A DNA stretch of 46,568 bases from Hawksworthiomyces lignivorus. Lineage: Eukaryota; Ascomycota; Sordariomycetes; Ophiostomatales; Ophiostomataceae. Under the pieces are notes generated by a model, which was not told where the DNA came from, made no database searches, and was given only the letters and a program-made list of their open reading frames with translations. The position numbers and the translations under genes were made by a program. The stretch covers positions 1-46,568 of the forward strand of contig NTMA01000154.1 in assembly GCA_002917075.1 (NCBI GenBank). Reading direction: 5' to 3'. Shown piece by piece: positions 10,551 through 20,935 of the stretch; the stretch's first letter is position 1, and each line of letters opens with the position of its first letter.

Positions 10551-11083
10551 AGAGATAACCATACAAGCCTTCAAAGGTGCTCCGGCTAATCGGATTTTCA
10601 AATTTTCTATATGCGGAACCGCGGACCTTCTGAAGCTCCGTGAATACCCTAATCGTATGTAATTGATGTGCGCGAGTTTCAGATACTTGTTCTAGTGACT
10701 ACAAGCAAGTACCAATTCTATAACTCAGGCCTATAAATCTTTTGAGGCATGTAGTGATAGAGATAATAAGTGCAAACGAGACTAGGGAAAAAAAAGCAAT
10801 ACCATAAAATCCAGCTGTGTAAATTCCCATCGAATTTGAAGCCTGATGCCAGAACAAAAAATACTCTCCAGTCTATCATCCTTGCATCAATGAGATGTTC
10901 TGGATTGCCCTGTCTAGTATCATGAACGTTGTACATGAAAAAGGAAAATGCGCTTCCTAAATCATTAAACTCAAAATCGGAAAGCAGTAAGAAATCACAG
11001 AGAATAGTGTTCGATCACATCCTTTTGGTGGGCCTGCCACTATATAACTTGCACAGTTTCTTTATCATTCTTTGTTTTCTTCG
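10551..11083. other. Shared 3' flank of Cab2 and an MFS gene
   Basis: This 533-bp gap between convergent stop codons is AT-rich and has no coding-like frame. It should contain both 3' UTRs. Confidence 0.5.
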
Positions 11084-12605
11084 TCATTGAGCCTTCGCTT
11101 TTGCAGTTTCCAGATGTAATGGCGATCTCAGTGAAAAGAAAACAAGCAGGCAGACAAATGACATCCCAATGGCGCCTGCCCCATACGCAATCTCGTGACC
11201 CGCCCACCAGTAGACGCTTGTAAAGAGAATGGGACCCAAACCCCGTCCGACTTGACCCCATGAGCGGAGGATGCCAAGCTTTCCGCCACGCTCACCGGCA
11301 TGCGCCTCGAAACTGCTCAGAGCGTTCAGCCCAGTGACGACAGTGGCGGATGTGGTGGCGAGACACGCCGCTGCAATGTAGAGGTTTCTCACTGAATTGA
11401 GACGACCAAGTAGTAAGAAAGCGATTAGACAAGCGACAACGCCGAGCCGTACCGAGAGAAGTGGAGGCAGACGGCGGGTCAAACCACCCTGCAGAATAGA
11501 AGCAATTAGGCCGACGAAACTGAGCAGCCGGCCATTATTGGCGGAATTATAACCGAATAGATCATAGGTCAAGAAGGGGAGGGAAAACTCCATGCCAGAG
11601 AAAAAAAGCAAAAAAACAAAGTGTACTGCGTTGAGCATAACATGTGAATTTGTGCGGATGTACTGTTGTTCGAGTTGTGCATGGCCGTCGCTTCGTTTCT
11701 TAGTTCTAGTTGCTGTATCTGTCTTCGCTGGCAGCGTCTCTGGTAGATAAATGTAGAGATAGACGGTCTCGGCCACTATGAGGAATAGAGAAAAGCCGGC
11801 AGCAGCAGCGAAAGGATTTGTCTGAATCACGTCGATCGTGCTGAGCCAAGCACCGAGGGCTGGTCCAAAGGTAAAAGCAACAGAAAAGCAGGCGCCAATT
11901 AAAGCCATGGTTGCCCCACGGCTCGAATCATCAGAAATATCGGTAGCAATCGCCATGGCTAGTTGCACGTTGCCCTCGGAAAGTCCCCCGACGACCCGCG
12001 AGAGCACGAAGGTACGGAAGTCAACTGCTATAACCCACAGAAGCACAGAGAGGATATTGCCAGCCATGCTAGCCAGCAGAGCAGTACGGCGTCCATAGTG
12101 GTCTGAGAGGTGCCCGATAACTGGAGAAGCTACGGCTTGAAGGAGCCTGGTAAACGGCAGAACAAATAACCAACGTTAGCAAGCAACGAAAGTTGGTGGC
12201 GATGCATTTTGATTGCGGATTGTCAAGTCCTTACGAAAACACACTCCCTAGGGCACCACCAAGCAGGACGATGTCGTAGCGCGAGTCGATTGGTCGGGCA
12301 AAAGACGCCTTGTATGTGTTCAGGTAGCCGAGGACCGTAGAGAGTAGGGTGGGAGTTTGTGTGTTGTTGACACGCAGAGGGGCTTCGGCATTCCGATAGA
12401 ACTCAAGCAAGCTAGGAAACAGGGGGAGAATAAACGTGAAGGAGATCTATATTATTGTTAGCATCCTAGATACGCCGGGATATCCCAAAGATTGGCACTA
12501 AATTGGCAATGTAGCAAAAGAGTTACTGACCAGGTCGAGGAGAAGCGAGAAGACAATGACCTTGAGCACCTTTCGCCGTGTCGCTGCATCAACGGTAAGC
12601 GCCAT
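11084..12605 (-). CDS. MFS transporter, MFSD10/TetA-like, three exons
   Basis: Inferred exons on the minus strand: 12605-12531, 12446-12235 and 12146-11084; joined 1350 nt, 449 aa. Introns are GT-AG; intron 1 ends with a GCTAACAATAATATAG branch and acceptor. The protein has about 12 hydrophobic segments and the canonical MFS motif A as GHLSDHYGRR at residues 107-116 in the loop after helix 2. The sequence after it (RVVGGLSEGNVQLAMAIATD) is typical of the eukaryotic tetracycline-transporter-like (MFSD10) group. A hydrophilic central loop (about residues 235-270) separates two six-helix halves. Probable proton-coupled export of small organic molecules; substrate unknown. Tandem with the following MFS gene on the same strand, but the two are from different MFS families. 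Confidence 0.85.
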
Positions 12606-13669
12606 TGCTTGTACCTGTACATATATTTCAGATGGTATGGCTGCTGCTGCTGTTTATGTTGTTGTCGATAGAATCTGCAAAGCAAGAAGCGACGCGGCGG
12701 ACTGTTGCGTAGATGGCTTCTAGGCTAATAGTTCAGAACTGGAACTTGGTGCTGTTACAGAAAGACACGTCAGGGAGGGGACAAAAGCAATTAGCCAACG
12801 GAGACGCAGAGTGACTGGCAGTTAGAAGGGACTCCGTCTCGTTGTTTCCTTCGCTCAGCTCGTTGGAATTTCTCTCGTCGTCCACCTGGCAAGGAAAACA
12901 AGTGAACAAAAAGGATGGAGAGATGACCTAAAAGAAAACAAAATACTGGTGCATCGGCTATTTCTGTTTGTTTTTAATAAAGACATCCGCAAAATTCTTC
13001 CCGTGAGATATGTACGCACCGCACTATGTTGTATGATTGAAAAATATCGATGCAATGGCCTGAGCGGGCTCCTTCCCAGTTCGCCTCTAGGCTGCTCCAC
13101 GTTGCCAAAAGGTTAGGTAAAACGGGAAAAATCAGGTCCCACCTAGACATCTGCAAATGTACATACTAGCCAAGCCTTACACGAATAATACACGTACTGC
13201 GAGTTCCCGTTAAGGTACCATAGCTAATTGCGATTCTTGAGCTTTACACGCTAGCCACTCGGCGAATAAAGTGCACATCTCCAATTTATATGGATGCCCC
13301 GTACCAGGCTCAATGAAAATTTTCCTTGTCTGTCTTCTAGAGAGTGTTTAGTAGAACAAAAGCTAGCAATGAATCAGAAGACAGATTTGCACTAGACATG
13401 AAATATTACCACGATAGATTCCATTTCATCCTCTTCTTATGCCTTACCCTCCTCTCGCTAACCTTAGCCGTTTCTTTTCTAGCTACCTTGCAAACTGTCC
13501 GATTTCAAGGGGCTGAAAAAAATCACGTACGCCTCTATATTGATTTGTATCCATGAACCTGCTCTCTGTCTCATTTTTCTTTGAAGAAAGATAAATCTAA
13601 AGAATATATTTCGTAGGTTATATAAATGTAGGGCAGTTTAACAAGTACTTCTACCTCGCTCTCGGCCTT
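12606..13669. other. Intergenic between two minus-strand MFS genes
   Basis: The 1.1-kb gap holds the promoter of the MFSD10-like gene and the 3' UTR of the MCT-like gene. A 70-codon plus-strand frame at 13344-13556 starts only with GTG and has one hydrophobic segment; I do not consider it supported. Nothing else was recognised. Confidence 0.45.
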
Positions 13670-15442
13670 CTAGAATCGGGCCACAAGGTTCCAGCCGACT
13701 ACTGACACTTTTGTTGCGAATAAGGCCATTATTGCACCGATATACACAGTCGCCGTAAACGCGATAAGGCCCCAATATGCCCCGTTGTTAGCCGCCAAGA
13801 TGTTGCCAGCAATAGGAATACCAATGAGTGTAGCCACCGAAATGATCGTGTAACACGTAGCATAGTACCGGCCATAATTTGTCGTAGCACACAGACGGCC
13901 AATACTGACAGGCGCGAGGCTGATGTTGGTGCCGCTAGTAAAGCCAAATAAGAGGGCAAAAAGCACAATTGGTGCCGCAACAGCGGCGTGGCCGTCACCG
14001 TCGTCATCCAGGTTCGTGCGGGTCGAACTGATCATAGATGTTGGCAGCCAGACACCAAGACACGAAACAATCGCCATGATCACAGCTATCATGTTTGCAT
14101 TAAAGGGGCCGACTCTGTCTGCATACCAGCCAGGCAGTACGCGACCCACAACAGAGCCAGCGTTCAGAATTGTCACTACCTGTGATGCAAAAGAAGCTGA
14201 AAGGCCTCGAGATAGTGCGTATATGGAAATATAGGTGAGCGGAATAAACAGGGCAAACTCTAACAGAAAGATGCCGAGAGTGGTTAGAACAAAGGGGATG
14301 CTACGGAAGATGCGGATATCTGGGTGCGTGCTGGCATCCTGCGCAGGCGGAAGGCGTGACTTGAGCAACAGAACAGAGATGCTTGAAAGAATTAGAGAGA
14401 TCAAGGCTAGAATGCGGATGGCCCAGCCCCAGCCCATGCGTTCAAATAGGCTCTGCAACATCAGCGGGATGCACACACCTCCGATGCCGCCTCCAGTAGA
14501 TGCTATACCGGTAGCAAATCCACGGCGCTCGCTAAAGAAGTGTCCAACAGCAGCGATTGATGGGGTAAACAACAAAGCAGATGCCAGGCCATCCATCAGC
14601 CCAAATACTAGGATAAAATGCCAGAAGCCTATTGAAATGGGTGTGTGAATGATTAAAACGCCACGAAATGCAGGAAAAAGAGAAGGAACGACATAGTCAC
14701 GTTGAATATTGCAGAAAAGAAATAATATCTTACGTGTACAGAAGCTCAGCAAGACAAGGCTGGCAACGAGGCAGATGGATCCTGCAAGTACGAGCCAGCG
14801 TGGGCCATATTTGTCAAAGATGGGTCCTATATAAACGCCGGTAAAGAAGCATACGAATGCATTGAGAGAAAAGATCCAGCCAATTCTACCTTGACTCTGA
14901 CCCTCCAGCTGGTGAGTTGTCACGTAAGACTGAAAAGTGGCGAAGCTGTTCAGGATACCGAGCGATGAAAACAGCGCGGACCAGGCACCTAACACAACAA
15001 GCCAAGCTTCTAGGCCTCCTTCTGGGAATGTTTCTTTTTGTCCCTGCTCCTCATTAGTTGCAGCACCGCCGTATCCTTCTCTGCCGGCACCAACATCGAA
15101 GGATTTGGCTGCATTTCCACCAGCGCTTCCGACCGGTTGTGCTCGGCCCGGCAGTGCCGCCGTTATAAGTTCTCCAGACTTGACTGGCGCTGCGTTCAGG
15201 TTCTGTCTGGTATTCGCTGAGGCACTTCCAATTGCAGCACCATGTACAAGCGTCGCCAGCCAAGAAGCGGAAGAACAAGTTTCGGCGCAGGAACCGCCAC
15301 TTGAACCACAGCCGCCTTGGTTGAGGATATTCCCACCGCTGCTTTCGCCACGATAATAGTTCGCACCGCCACTGTCGCTGGATATGGCAAACAATTCCAC
15401 CTGAGTGCTGCTGAAGTAGTTCTTTTCTTTATTGTTGCACAT
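13670..15442 (-). CDS. Monocarboxylate-transporter-like MFS permease, one stop-free intron
   Basis: Start at the ATG at 15442. The reading frame is open for 590 codons, but a 105-nt GT-AG intron (14733-14629) is inferred inside it. Splicing restores the family-typical helix 3 junction SFCT-R-FWHFILVFG and gives 555 aa. The first 140 residues are hydrophilic and low-complexity (Gly, Ser, Ala), then PEGG at 140-143 begins the MCT signature before helix 1. Later conserved blocks include GHFFSERRGFATGIASTGGGIGG and PGWYADRVGPFN. Twelve membrane segments are likely. Fungal members (Mch/Mct group) move small carboxylates or related compounds; the substrate is unknown. If the intron is retained, 35 hydrophobic/basic residues are inserted next to helix 3 without a stop. 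Confidence 0.9.
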   Translation of the reverse strand: MCNNKEKNYFSSTQVELFAISSDSGGANYYRGESSGGNILNQGGCGSSGGSCAETCSSASWLATLVHGAAIGSASANTRQNLNAAPVKSGELITAALPGRAQPVGSAGGNAAKSFDVGAGREGYGGAATNEEQGQKETFPEGGLEAWLVVLGAWSALFSSLGILNSFATFQSYVTTHQLEGQSQGRIGWIFSLNAFVCFFTGVYIGPIFDKYGPRWLVLAGSICLVASLVLLSFCTRKILFLFCNIQRDYVVPSLFPAFRGVLIIHTPISIGFWHFILVFGLMDGLASALLFTPSIAAVGHFFSERRGFATGIASTGGGIGGVCIPLMLQSLFERMGWGWAIRILALISLILSSISVLLLKSRLPPAQDASTHPDIRIFRSIPFVLTTLGIFLLEFALFIPLTYISIYALSRGLSASFASQVVTILNAGSVVGRVLPGWYADRVGPFNANMIAVIMAIVSCLGVWLPTSMISSTRTNLDDDGDGHAAVAAPIVLFALLFGFTSGTNISLAPVSIGRLCATTNYGRYYATCYTIISVATLIGIPIAGNILAANNGAYWGLIAFTATVYIGAIMALFATKVSVVGWNLVARF

Positions 15443-15588
15443 GATCTATCGTAGTCCGTGATCTATCCGACTTTGATCGGCTCGTCCTTCCAAACCCCCT
15501 CTTGGGGTCTAGATAAATTGCGGTGAGTATATATCGAAGTCGCCGTGCGTATAAGTCGTAAGATGAAGTTTCGGTCGGCAATAAATCC

Positions 15589-15619
15589 AAAAAAAAAAAA
15601 AATAAAAAAAAAAAAAAAA
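15589..15619. repeat. Poly(A) tract, one interruption
   Basis: About 31 bases, all A except one T, located 150-175 bp upstream of the MCT-like start. On the coding strand it reads as a poly(T) tract, a common nucleosome-excluding promoter element in fungi. Confidence 0.8.
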
Positions 15620-16313
15620 TACGTCCAATCACTCAGGGTTAGAACACTGAGATAGCTGAAGCTGGATAAATAATAAAAGGGGATGGGAAGAAGACGGAGA
15701 AGGAGAATGAGAGAACTGTGGACGTAAAACCAAGGAAAAATGAACCAGACGTTAAATGGGACGCAGCCAGTATTGCAACAAGATCATCAAAAAGGCTTCA
15801 GTTGCAACTATTGACACATCAACTTCAGGGCTCACGGCCATAAAATGTCCCCGTTTCTCTCTTTATCAGCTGTCTACTACGTACTCTGTAGTCAGGCAAG
15901 CAATAAAAAGAATCTAGACAGGATCTTATAAAAAAAGAAAGGAATAAGAAAACGGGAGGAACGAATAGAAGAGACACCCCATCTTCAAAACGTGATTATT
16001 CTTACCAATATTAACTGGCTCGCCTGCCGCTTCCTCTTTGCGACTTCACCGCATATTGTTAGTGGCCGTCCATCGCGTTAAAAACAGTGGAGAACGGGAT
16101 GCCACATTGCCGCAGGCTTGACCAGCTGGGGAGAGTAGTGCCACAGTCGGTTTCCGAATGTCTGCATGACCGAATATATGCGGAGAAGACGACATCTTTC
16201 TCCGCTTCCCTGGCGAGCCTGGATAATCCAAAATCTATTCTATTCTGATGACCTGCATGCGAGTCTTTAGCTTGTCTTCGAGAAAAAGGAGCGTAGCATG
16301 ATGAGACGCACGT

Positions 16314-16347
16314 TCACGCACACACGCACACACATACATATATATAT
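16314..16347. repeat. CA/TA-rich microsatellite
   Basis: Imperfect ACACGCACAC units pass into a TATATATATAT run. It is a simple repeat with no coding meaning. Confidence 0.75.
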
Positions 16348-17181
16348 GTACTACGTACTTTTCAACCTCAAGTACATGTAACTGTGCATCTCCATACTCT
16401 CTAACCAGGACTCTCTTTCTCGTCCCATTTTTTTCCGGTGGGGAGGAGAGGCAAGGGCTGACAAAAACCCACAAAAGGGAGCAAACAACATGCAGCGAAG
16501 GAGAGATGAGAGGCATAAAATAGGCGATAATCGTATGTAAAGGAGGACTGAAACCGCCGGATTTTTGCAGATTATTGCTTGCAACTCCTATGAAATATTA
16601 CAATACGACCCAAAAAATTCCTCCCGTAAACATGACGACTGACTGTCAGCTGCTGATTCTACTATCGTGACATTGCGTTGTCTACGGCATCTGTGCTTAA
16701 TTTGAAGGACAGTGATTGAAGAAGGTGAAACCCGTTAGCAAGATTCTCGGGGTTAGCAACGCAGCTCGCGAGGATTTTCCATAGCTATATAAATTTGTCG
16801 AGATGGAATATGTCGAGAAATTGACAAATACACAACGTTGGTGCTCCCAGGGCTGCTAAATTCTGTGTGTAATGGAGAGTGCAACGTCCTCCATACTTCA
16901 CGTACTTGTTAATAACGTAACGGGAGTTCGTCTGGACTTTGCACTCCTTACTGAAAAAACAACAAACCTCCACTTGACTCTGCCCATTGATCTTCTCTTA
17001 ATAGTATATGTACGCATATGAGCTAAACCTCAGCAGCCATTAGGGAAAATCTGACAGTGCTAGCATCCAACAAAAAGTGTGTTCCCATGCTGTACAAAGT
17101 AGAACGGCATTCCTATGTATAGTTACGACCAACAGAGTAGCCAATATTGAAGTGAAGCTCTGCGTATCACAGCAGGGAGCT

Positions 17182-18279
17182 TCAGCCTTTCCATTCTTCA
17201 ATGGTGACAGGGCGAGGACCCAAAGTTGTTGATGCAGGCAACTGTGACGGCAGAGACTGATCGCTCTCTCTACTATTGCCTCTCTTGTCATTGTTACTGT
17301 CTCCGCTGCTGGCTCGATCCCGATAGCCACTGTCAGTGCTACCTGACACCGTAGTGTCTTTCAGGCAGCCCTCCTTTTCAAGTTGATCCGCTTCTTCTGC
17401 TTCCAGCAAACCATCTCTCCCACGGCTTCTCTCGAGCTTACGCCGCACAACAGTCGGCATGAAAGCCGTTACAGCCTCTCTCTGCAAGTCCCTGATGACA
17501 GGTTTTGCTTCATAGACAGCCTTGGCCTCTACTGGTTTGATACCAGTAGGAACGACCACTATAGACGACGAAGCCAATAGCCTTCTTTCTCCTGGTGATA
17601 GGCTGCGGCTCCTACGGCGATTTCCGCTTCGGCCATCTCCCAAAGGTTCTGCGTTAGCATTGGTATTTCGCTGCGCTCGCCGATTAGAATACCACTCGTC
17701 TAAAATCCTCTTCGGTATTGGTGGCGGTGTGTCACGTGGCATGGGTATAGAGCGTACATCGTCAGGGATGTCGCTATCGTCGCCGCTATCGTCATCGTTA
17801 TTGCTACGCCGCCTCTTTCTGAGCTTATCATGTCGGCTGCTGTCGAAGTGTGGTATGCCCTTATCGTGGCGCTCAAATGAAGGTGCTCGGCCACCGAGCG
17901 TCTCCCGGGCTTTGTTGACCGCTTTTAGTTCTTTCTCGAGGCCTTCGAGCAACTGCTCTTCGTGGCGCGTCAGCTTCCCTCCGCCTTCAGTAATAGCTTT
18001 CAAGTCTTCTATTTGATTTCGAATGCGATCGGGATTTTTCTTCGCGAGGCGCTCATTTCGAGCTGCTGCTGCGTCCGCTTTTCCTGTATACGAACAGACA
18101 TATTAGAGTTAAGCCTGTACGACTAGGCGGTTTCTAGTGCCCGAATTTGCTGCAGCGACTTACACCGTCGTTGTGCGGCAGTAAGTATCTGTATACTAAA
18201 ACGCACCCTTTTTTATGGCTTTGGCCTTTTCGGCTTTTCGCTGAGCCTGCACCGGATTGAAATTGCGCTCTTTCGGCAT
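17182..18279 (-). CDS. WBP11: WBP11-type pre-mRNA splicing factor, two exons
   Basis: Inferred exons 18279-18207 and 18083-17182; intron 18206-18084 (123 nt, donor GTGCGT, acceptor ATACAG). Joined 975 nt, 324 aa. The N-terminus MPKERNFNPVQAQRKAEKAK, the ADAAAARNERLAKKNPDRIRNQI segment and the following ITEGGGKLTRHEEQLLEGLEKEL form the Wbp11 domain (about residues 4-90), highly basic and helical. Next come a basic KLRKRRR patch, an acidic Asp/Ser stretch (DDDSGDDSD), a PPPIPKRILDEWY element, and a Ser/Arg-rich tail. WBP11 is a nuclear spliceosome-associated protein that can bind WW domains through proline-rich sites. It is shorter than animal WBP11 and has fewer proline motifs. Divergent from eS30 with 364 bp between start codons. 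Confidence 0.9.
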
Positions 18280-18643
18280 GGTTACGAGTCATAATTTGCT
18301 TTGAGGAACATTGGCGATTGGCAAGGAGACAGTTGCGTGTCTGAGTTTAGTCGGCTCTGTCGCTGAATACCAAAGGCACCTATGTAGCTCAAAGGCGTTT
18401 TCCCTTATCGTTATCTCCCCATTCCACGTGATACTATATAATTTATCACGTGTATGCCCCTCTCCTTCCAGGGCTAGTGCGCACACAATTGCATCCAATC
18501 TTTTGTCGATTTCCCGTCACCAAAACGATTCACTTAAAACTCTTCACGGCCAGTAATCAACGCCTTTCTAAGACCAACGTCAAAACCACATCCAAGTTTC
18601 TCGATTCTCCAAGTCTAGAAGAAGCCTATATTTATTCGCAAAT
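18280..18643. promoter_or_regulatory. Bidirectional promoter of WBP11 and RPS30
   Basis: Only 364 bp separate the divergent start codons, so both promoters must lie here. It contains two CACGTG boxes listed separately. No coding frame is supported. Confidence 0.7.
18425..18452. promoter_or_regulatory. Paired CACGTG boxes, 22-bp spacing, RPS30/WBP11 promoter
   Basis: CACGTG at 18425-18430 and 18447-18452, separated by 16 bp. Flanks make the pair symmetric: CACGTGAT on the left and ATCACGTG on the right. It lies about 190-220 bp upstream of the eS30 start. The same start-to-start distance is found in the RPL24/TAD1 promoter. Cbf1 binds CACGTG and controls ribosomal-protein genes in some ascomycete yeasts; its role here is inferred. 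Confidence 0.6.
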
Positions 18644-19559
18644 ATGGGAAAAGTTCACGGTTCGGTATGCTCTTTAGACACAAGCCAGGACACAATTCCA
18701 CGATCTATCTGATGTACCCGTATCGCATTCTTGATTCTTGCGCATCGCTGCTAACATATTTCTCTTTCCTATAGCTCGCCCGTGCCGGCAAAGGTATGGT
18801 TCTCACTTCTTGCCTGTGACTTCGAGTGCCTTATTCCGACGGAAATTTACTCAAGAAACTATTTTGTTGCTCTTTGCGCGAGAACAAAGATTGTATGCTA
18901 ACAATATTGTTCTCTCTTAAATAGTTCGGTCGCAGACTCCTGTAAGCAACATGCATCAAAATCCAATCTTTGTCTTCTAGGAAAAACTGGCAAGGCTCTA
19001 TACACATAAGAGAAACGAGAATACTGGAATGCATTTGATTCGATCTGGCTGAGACTACACTGGCAGACTGCAAATCGGTGATACTTGATGCGGGAGCGAG
19101 TTCGGAAGTATGAGTAGAAGAAGCCATTGGAATGTCTGAGCCGTTTAGATCAAGATGCTTCCATTATTTCATTCCTTCGCCTTCTCTGCTTTGCCATAGT
19201 TGTCAAACTCAACAGAAAACCGTTGGTTCCATGGAGTGAGCATACTAACACAAGAATACAGAAAGTTGAGAAGCAGGAGAAGAAGAAGACACGTGCGTTT
19301 TGTCCTTCTTGAATTCTACTATGTCTCCCTTCACCAAGAGAAAGCGAACAATTATAGAAACTGACAAGGACTTCAAAACACAGCCAAGGGTCGTGCGAAG
19401 AAGCGGTTGACTTACACCAGACGGTTCGTCAACGTCACTTTGACTGGAGGCAAACGCAAGGTAAGACAGCTGCTTCGAAGATCTGCCCAGATTGAAAGTT
19501 TGGACATACAAACACCTGCTAACAAACTGTCACAGATGAACCCGAACCCGACTTCATAA
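18644..19559 (+). CDS. RPS30: 40S ribosomal protein S30 (eS30), six exons
   Basis: Inferred exons 18644-18664, 18775-18793, 18925-18941, 19262-19292, 19384-19460 and 19536-19559; joined 189 nt, 62 aa, the usual size of fungal eS30. All introns are GT-AG and all phases agree. The protein begins MGKVHGSLARAGKVRSQTPK and includes KVEKQEKKK, RAKKRLTYTRRFVN and ends GGKRKMNPNPTS, diagnostic for eS30 of the small ribosomal subunit. There is no ubiquitin-like fusion, as is normal in fungi. The gene is unusually fragmented: exons 2 and 3 are only 19 and 17 nt. Intron 3 is 320 nt, while the others are 75-131 nt. Divergent from WBP11, sharing a promoter with paired CACGTG boxes. Confidence 0.95.
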
Positions 19560-20935
19560 ACAAGGACATCTCTTTTTTTTTTGTTCTGCTATTTGTGTCA
19601 TTTAATCGGTTTGTTTTGTCCCAGCCTCCGATCTGGAATCTATTTGCGCCTCCATATTCTTCGTCTTCTTCGCGTCTTCATTCGTTTTGCTTGTTTGATA
19701 GCAGTCTGACCTTGGAGACTTCGGGAAGCCCTGTTATATATGCTTAGGTTTCAGAGACAGTAAATAGACCGACGATGGAAAGCATTGAAAATAGGACGAA
19801 ATGGGAAATATGCTCTAGGATTAAGCTGGTTCTTCATTGAGGGAAAGGGCTAGTATCAAACAATCAGGCTGGACAAAAGCAATAAAACGAGCAATTTTGT
19901 AACCGTTGACCTTAATCATGGGTTTCCTCCCTTTCGCCTCGCCCAAATATATACACCGGTCCTTACCTCACCTTGCGGATCCTCCATTGCTAAGAGATTC
20001 TCTAATTATAGGCGCTTTGACTAAACTCGGAAGCAGTATTAAGTGGTTTGTTCAGAGAACTGTGAGCCAGGCGGCGGCCAGTCTGCCCAAAGTTTTTCCC
20101 ACAATGATGAAGGAATAACAAGGAAGAGCATATACGACAATGAAGATAAAAAAGGAGAAACCCACCCCACAAAACGATGATTCTTGCTCTCCAGGCTCTT
20201 GTGTGATAGAGGGTGTTATGTCTTGCCAAGTGTCAGTTCTATCCTTTGAAAGTTCTTCAAGGAGCCAGGGAGATGCTACCGAATTTATATTCCCTTATGA
20301 ATTAACATTCCCTTATGAATCCTAAATATTCAAGCATGCCATTCTCCACATTAAACACGCTCCGTTTCTCTATTCTTGGGCTATATAATATCGTAAAATC
20401 CAACGCTTCTCGAGTTAATCTTTGACTACATACATTCCAACAAACTGTGAAATGGGAGGTAATAGGTTATCACTAGCCTACTTCCACGAAGATTCTTTAG
20501 CAGAAAGAAAGAGTATCTAAATAGATAACAGTATTCACAAAAGTTCCGCTGTCTGTGTCTCGATCTAGGCCTTGCAGAACGGCATATCTCATATGCGTGA
20601 GTCTAATATCACTTCTTTGATGCCCGAAACAAACCGGGGTCGTTGAAAATTCTAAGTACGGCAATATGGGCAACAGTTCAAAGCTCGCCCCAGAGCAGTT
20701 GTAGCGACGCCAGAACATGGACTCCTTAAAAATGAAGTGACATTTCCTTAGCTTCCCAAGATTTCAACATGGTTCCTCTATCTTAAACTAGGTCATTCAA
20801 AAATATTTCATATGCGAAACAATGAATAGGAAAAGGAAAGGACTGTCAAAGAGCAAGCGAAAGCCTAATAAAAGTAGGAGACAAGGGCAAAAGGGACAAT
20901 GAAGCAATAGATGAAACAAATATACTAATCACACT
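19560..20935. other. Intergenic between RPS30 and the unknown Ser/Pro-rich gene
   Basis: The two neighbouring genes converge, so their 3' UTRs are here. A 66-codon plus-strand frame (19918-20118, starts MGFLPF) has balanced composition and an amphipathic central part, but I recognise no family and found no flanking exon; it is at best a weak candidate. A 14-bp direct repeat is listed separately. Confidence 0.4.
20289..20321. repeat. Direct repeat of ATTCCCTTATGAAT
   Basis: The 14-bp word ATTCCCTTATGAAT occurs twice with a few bases between copies. No function is apparent. Confidence 0.6.

Larger units (their letters stand above)
15443..17181. other. Intergenic between MCT-like permease and WBP11
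   Basis: The 1.7-kb gap contains an A-rich tract (15589-15619, one T inside) and a CA/TA-type microsatellite near 16314-16347. The sequence CTACGTAC occurs twice (about 15884 and 16349). No gene or RNA was recognised. Confidence 0.5.

Noticed and set aside
13344..13556. 70-codon plus-strand frame with one hydrophobic segment
   Set aside because: It starts with GTG, lies between two minus-strand genes and has no coding-like features beyond the hydrophobic run.
14235..15356. Plus-strand frames of 137-139 codons inside the MCT-like gene
   Set aside because: They are antisense shadows of a membrane-protein gene whose own frame has clear family motifs.
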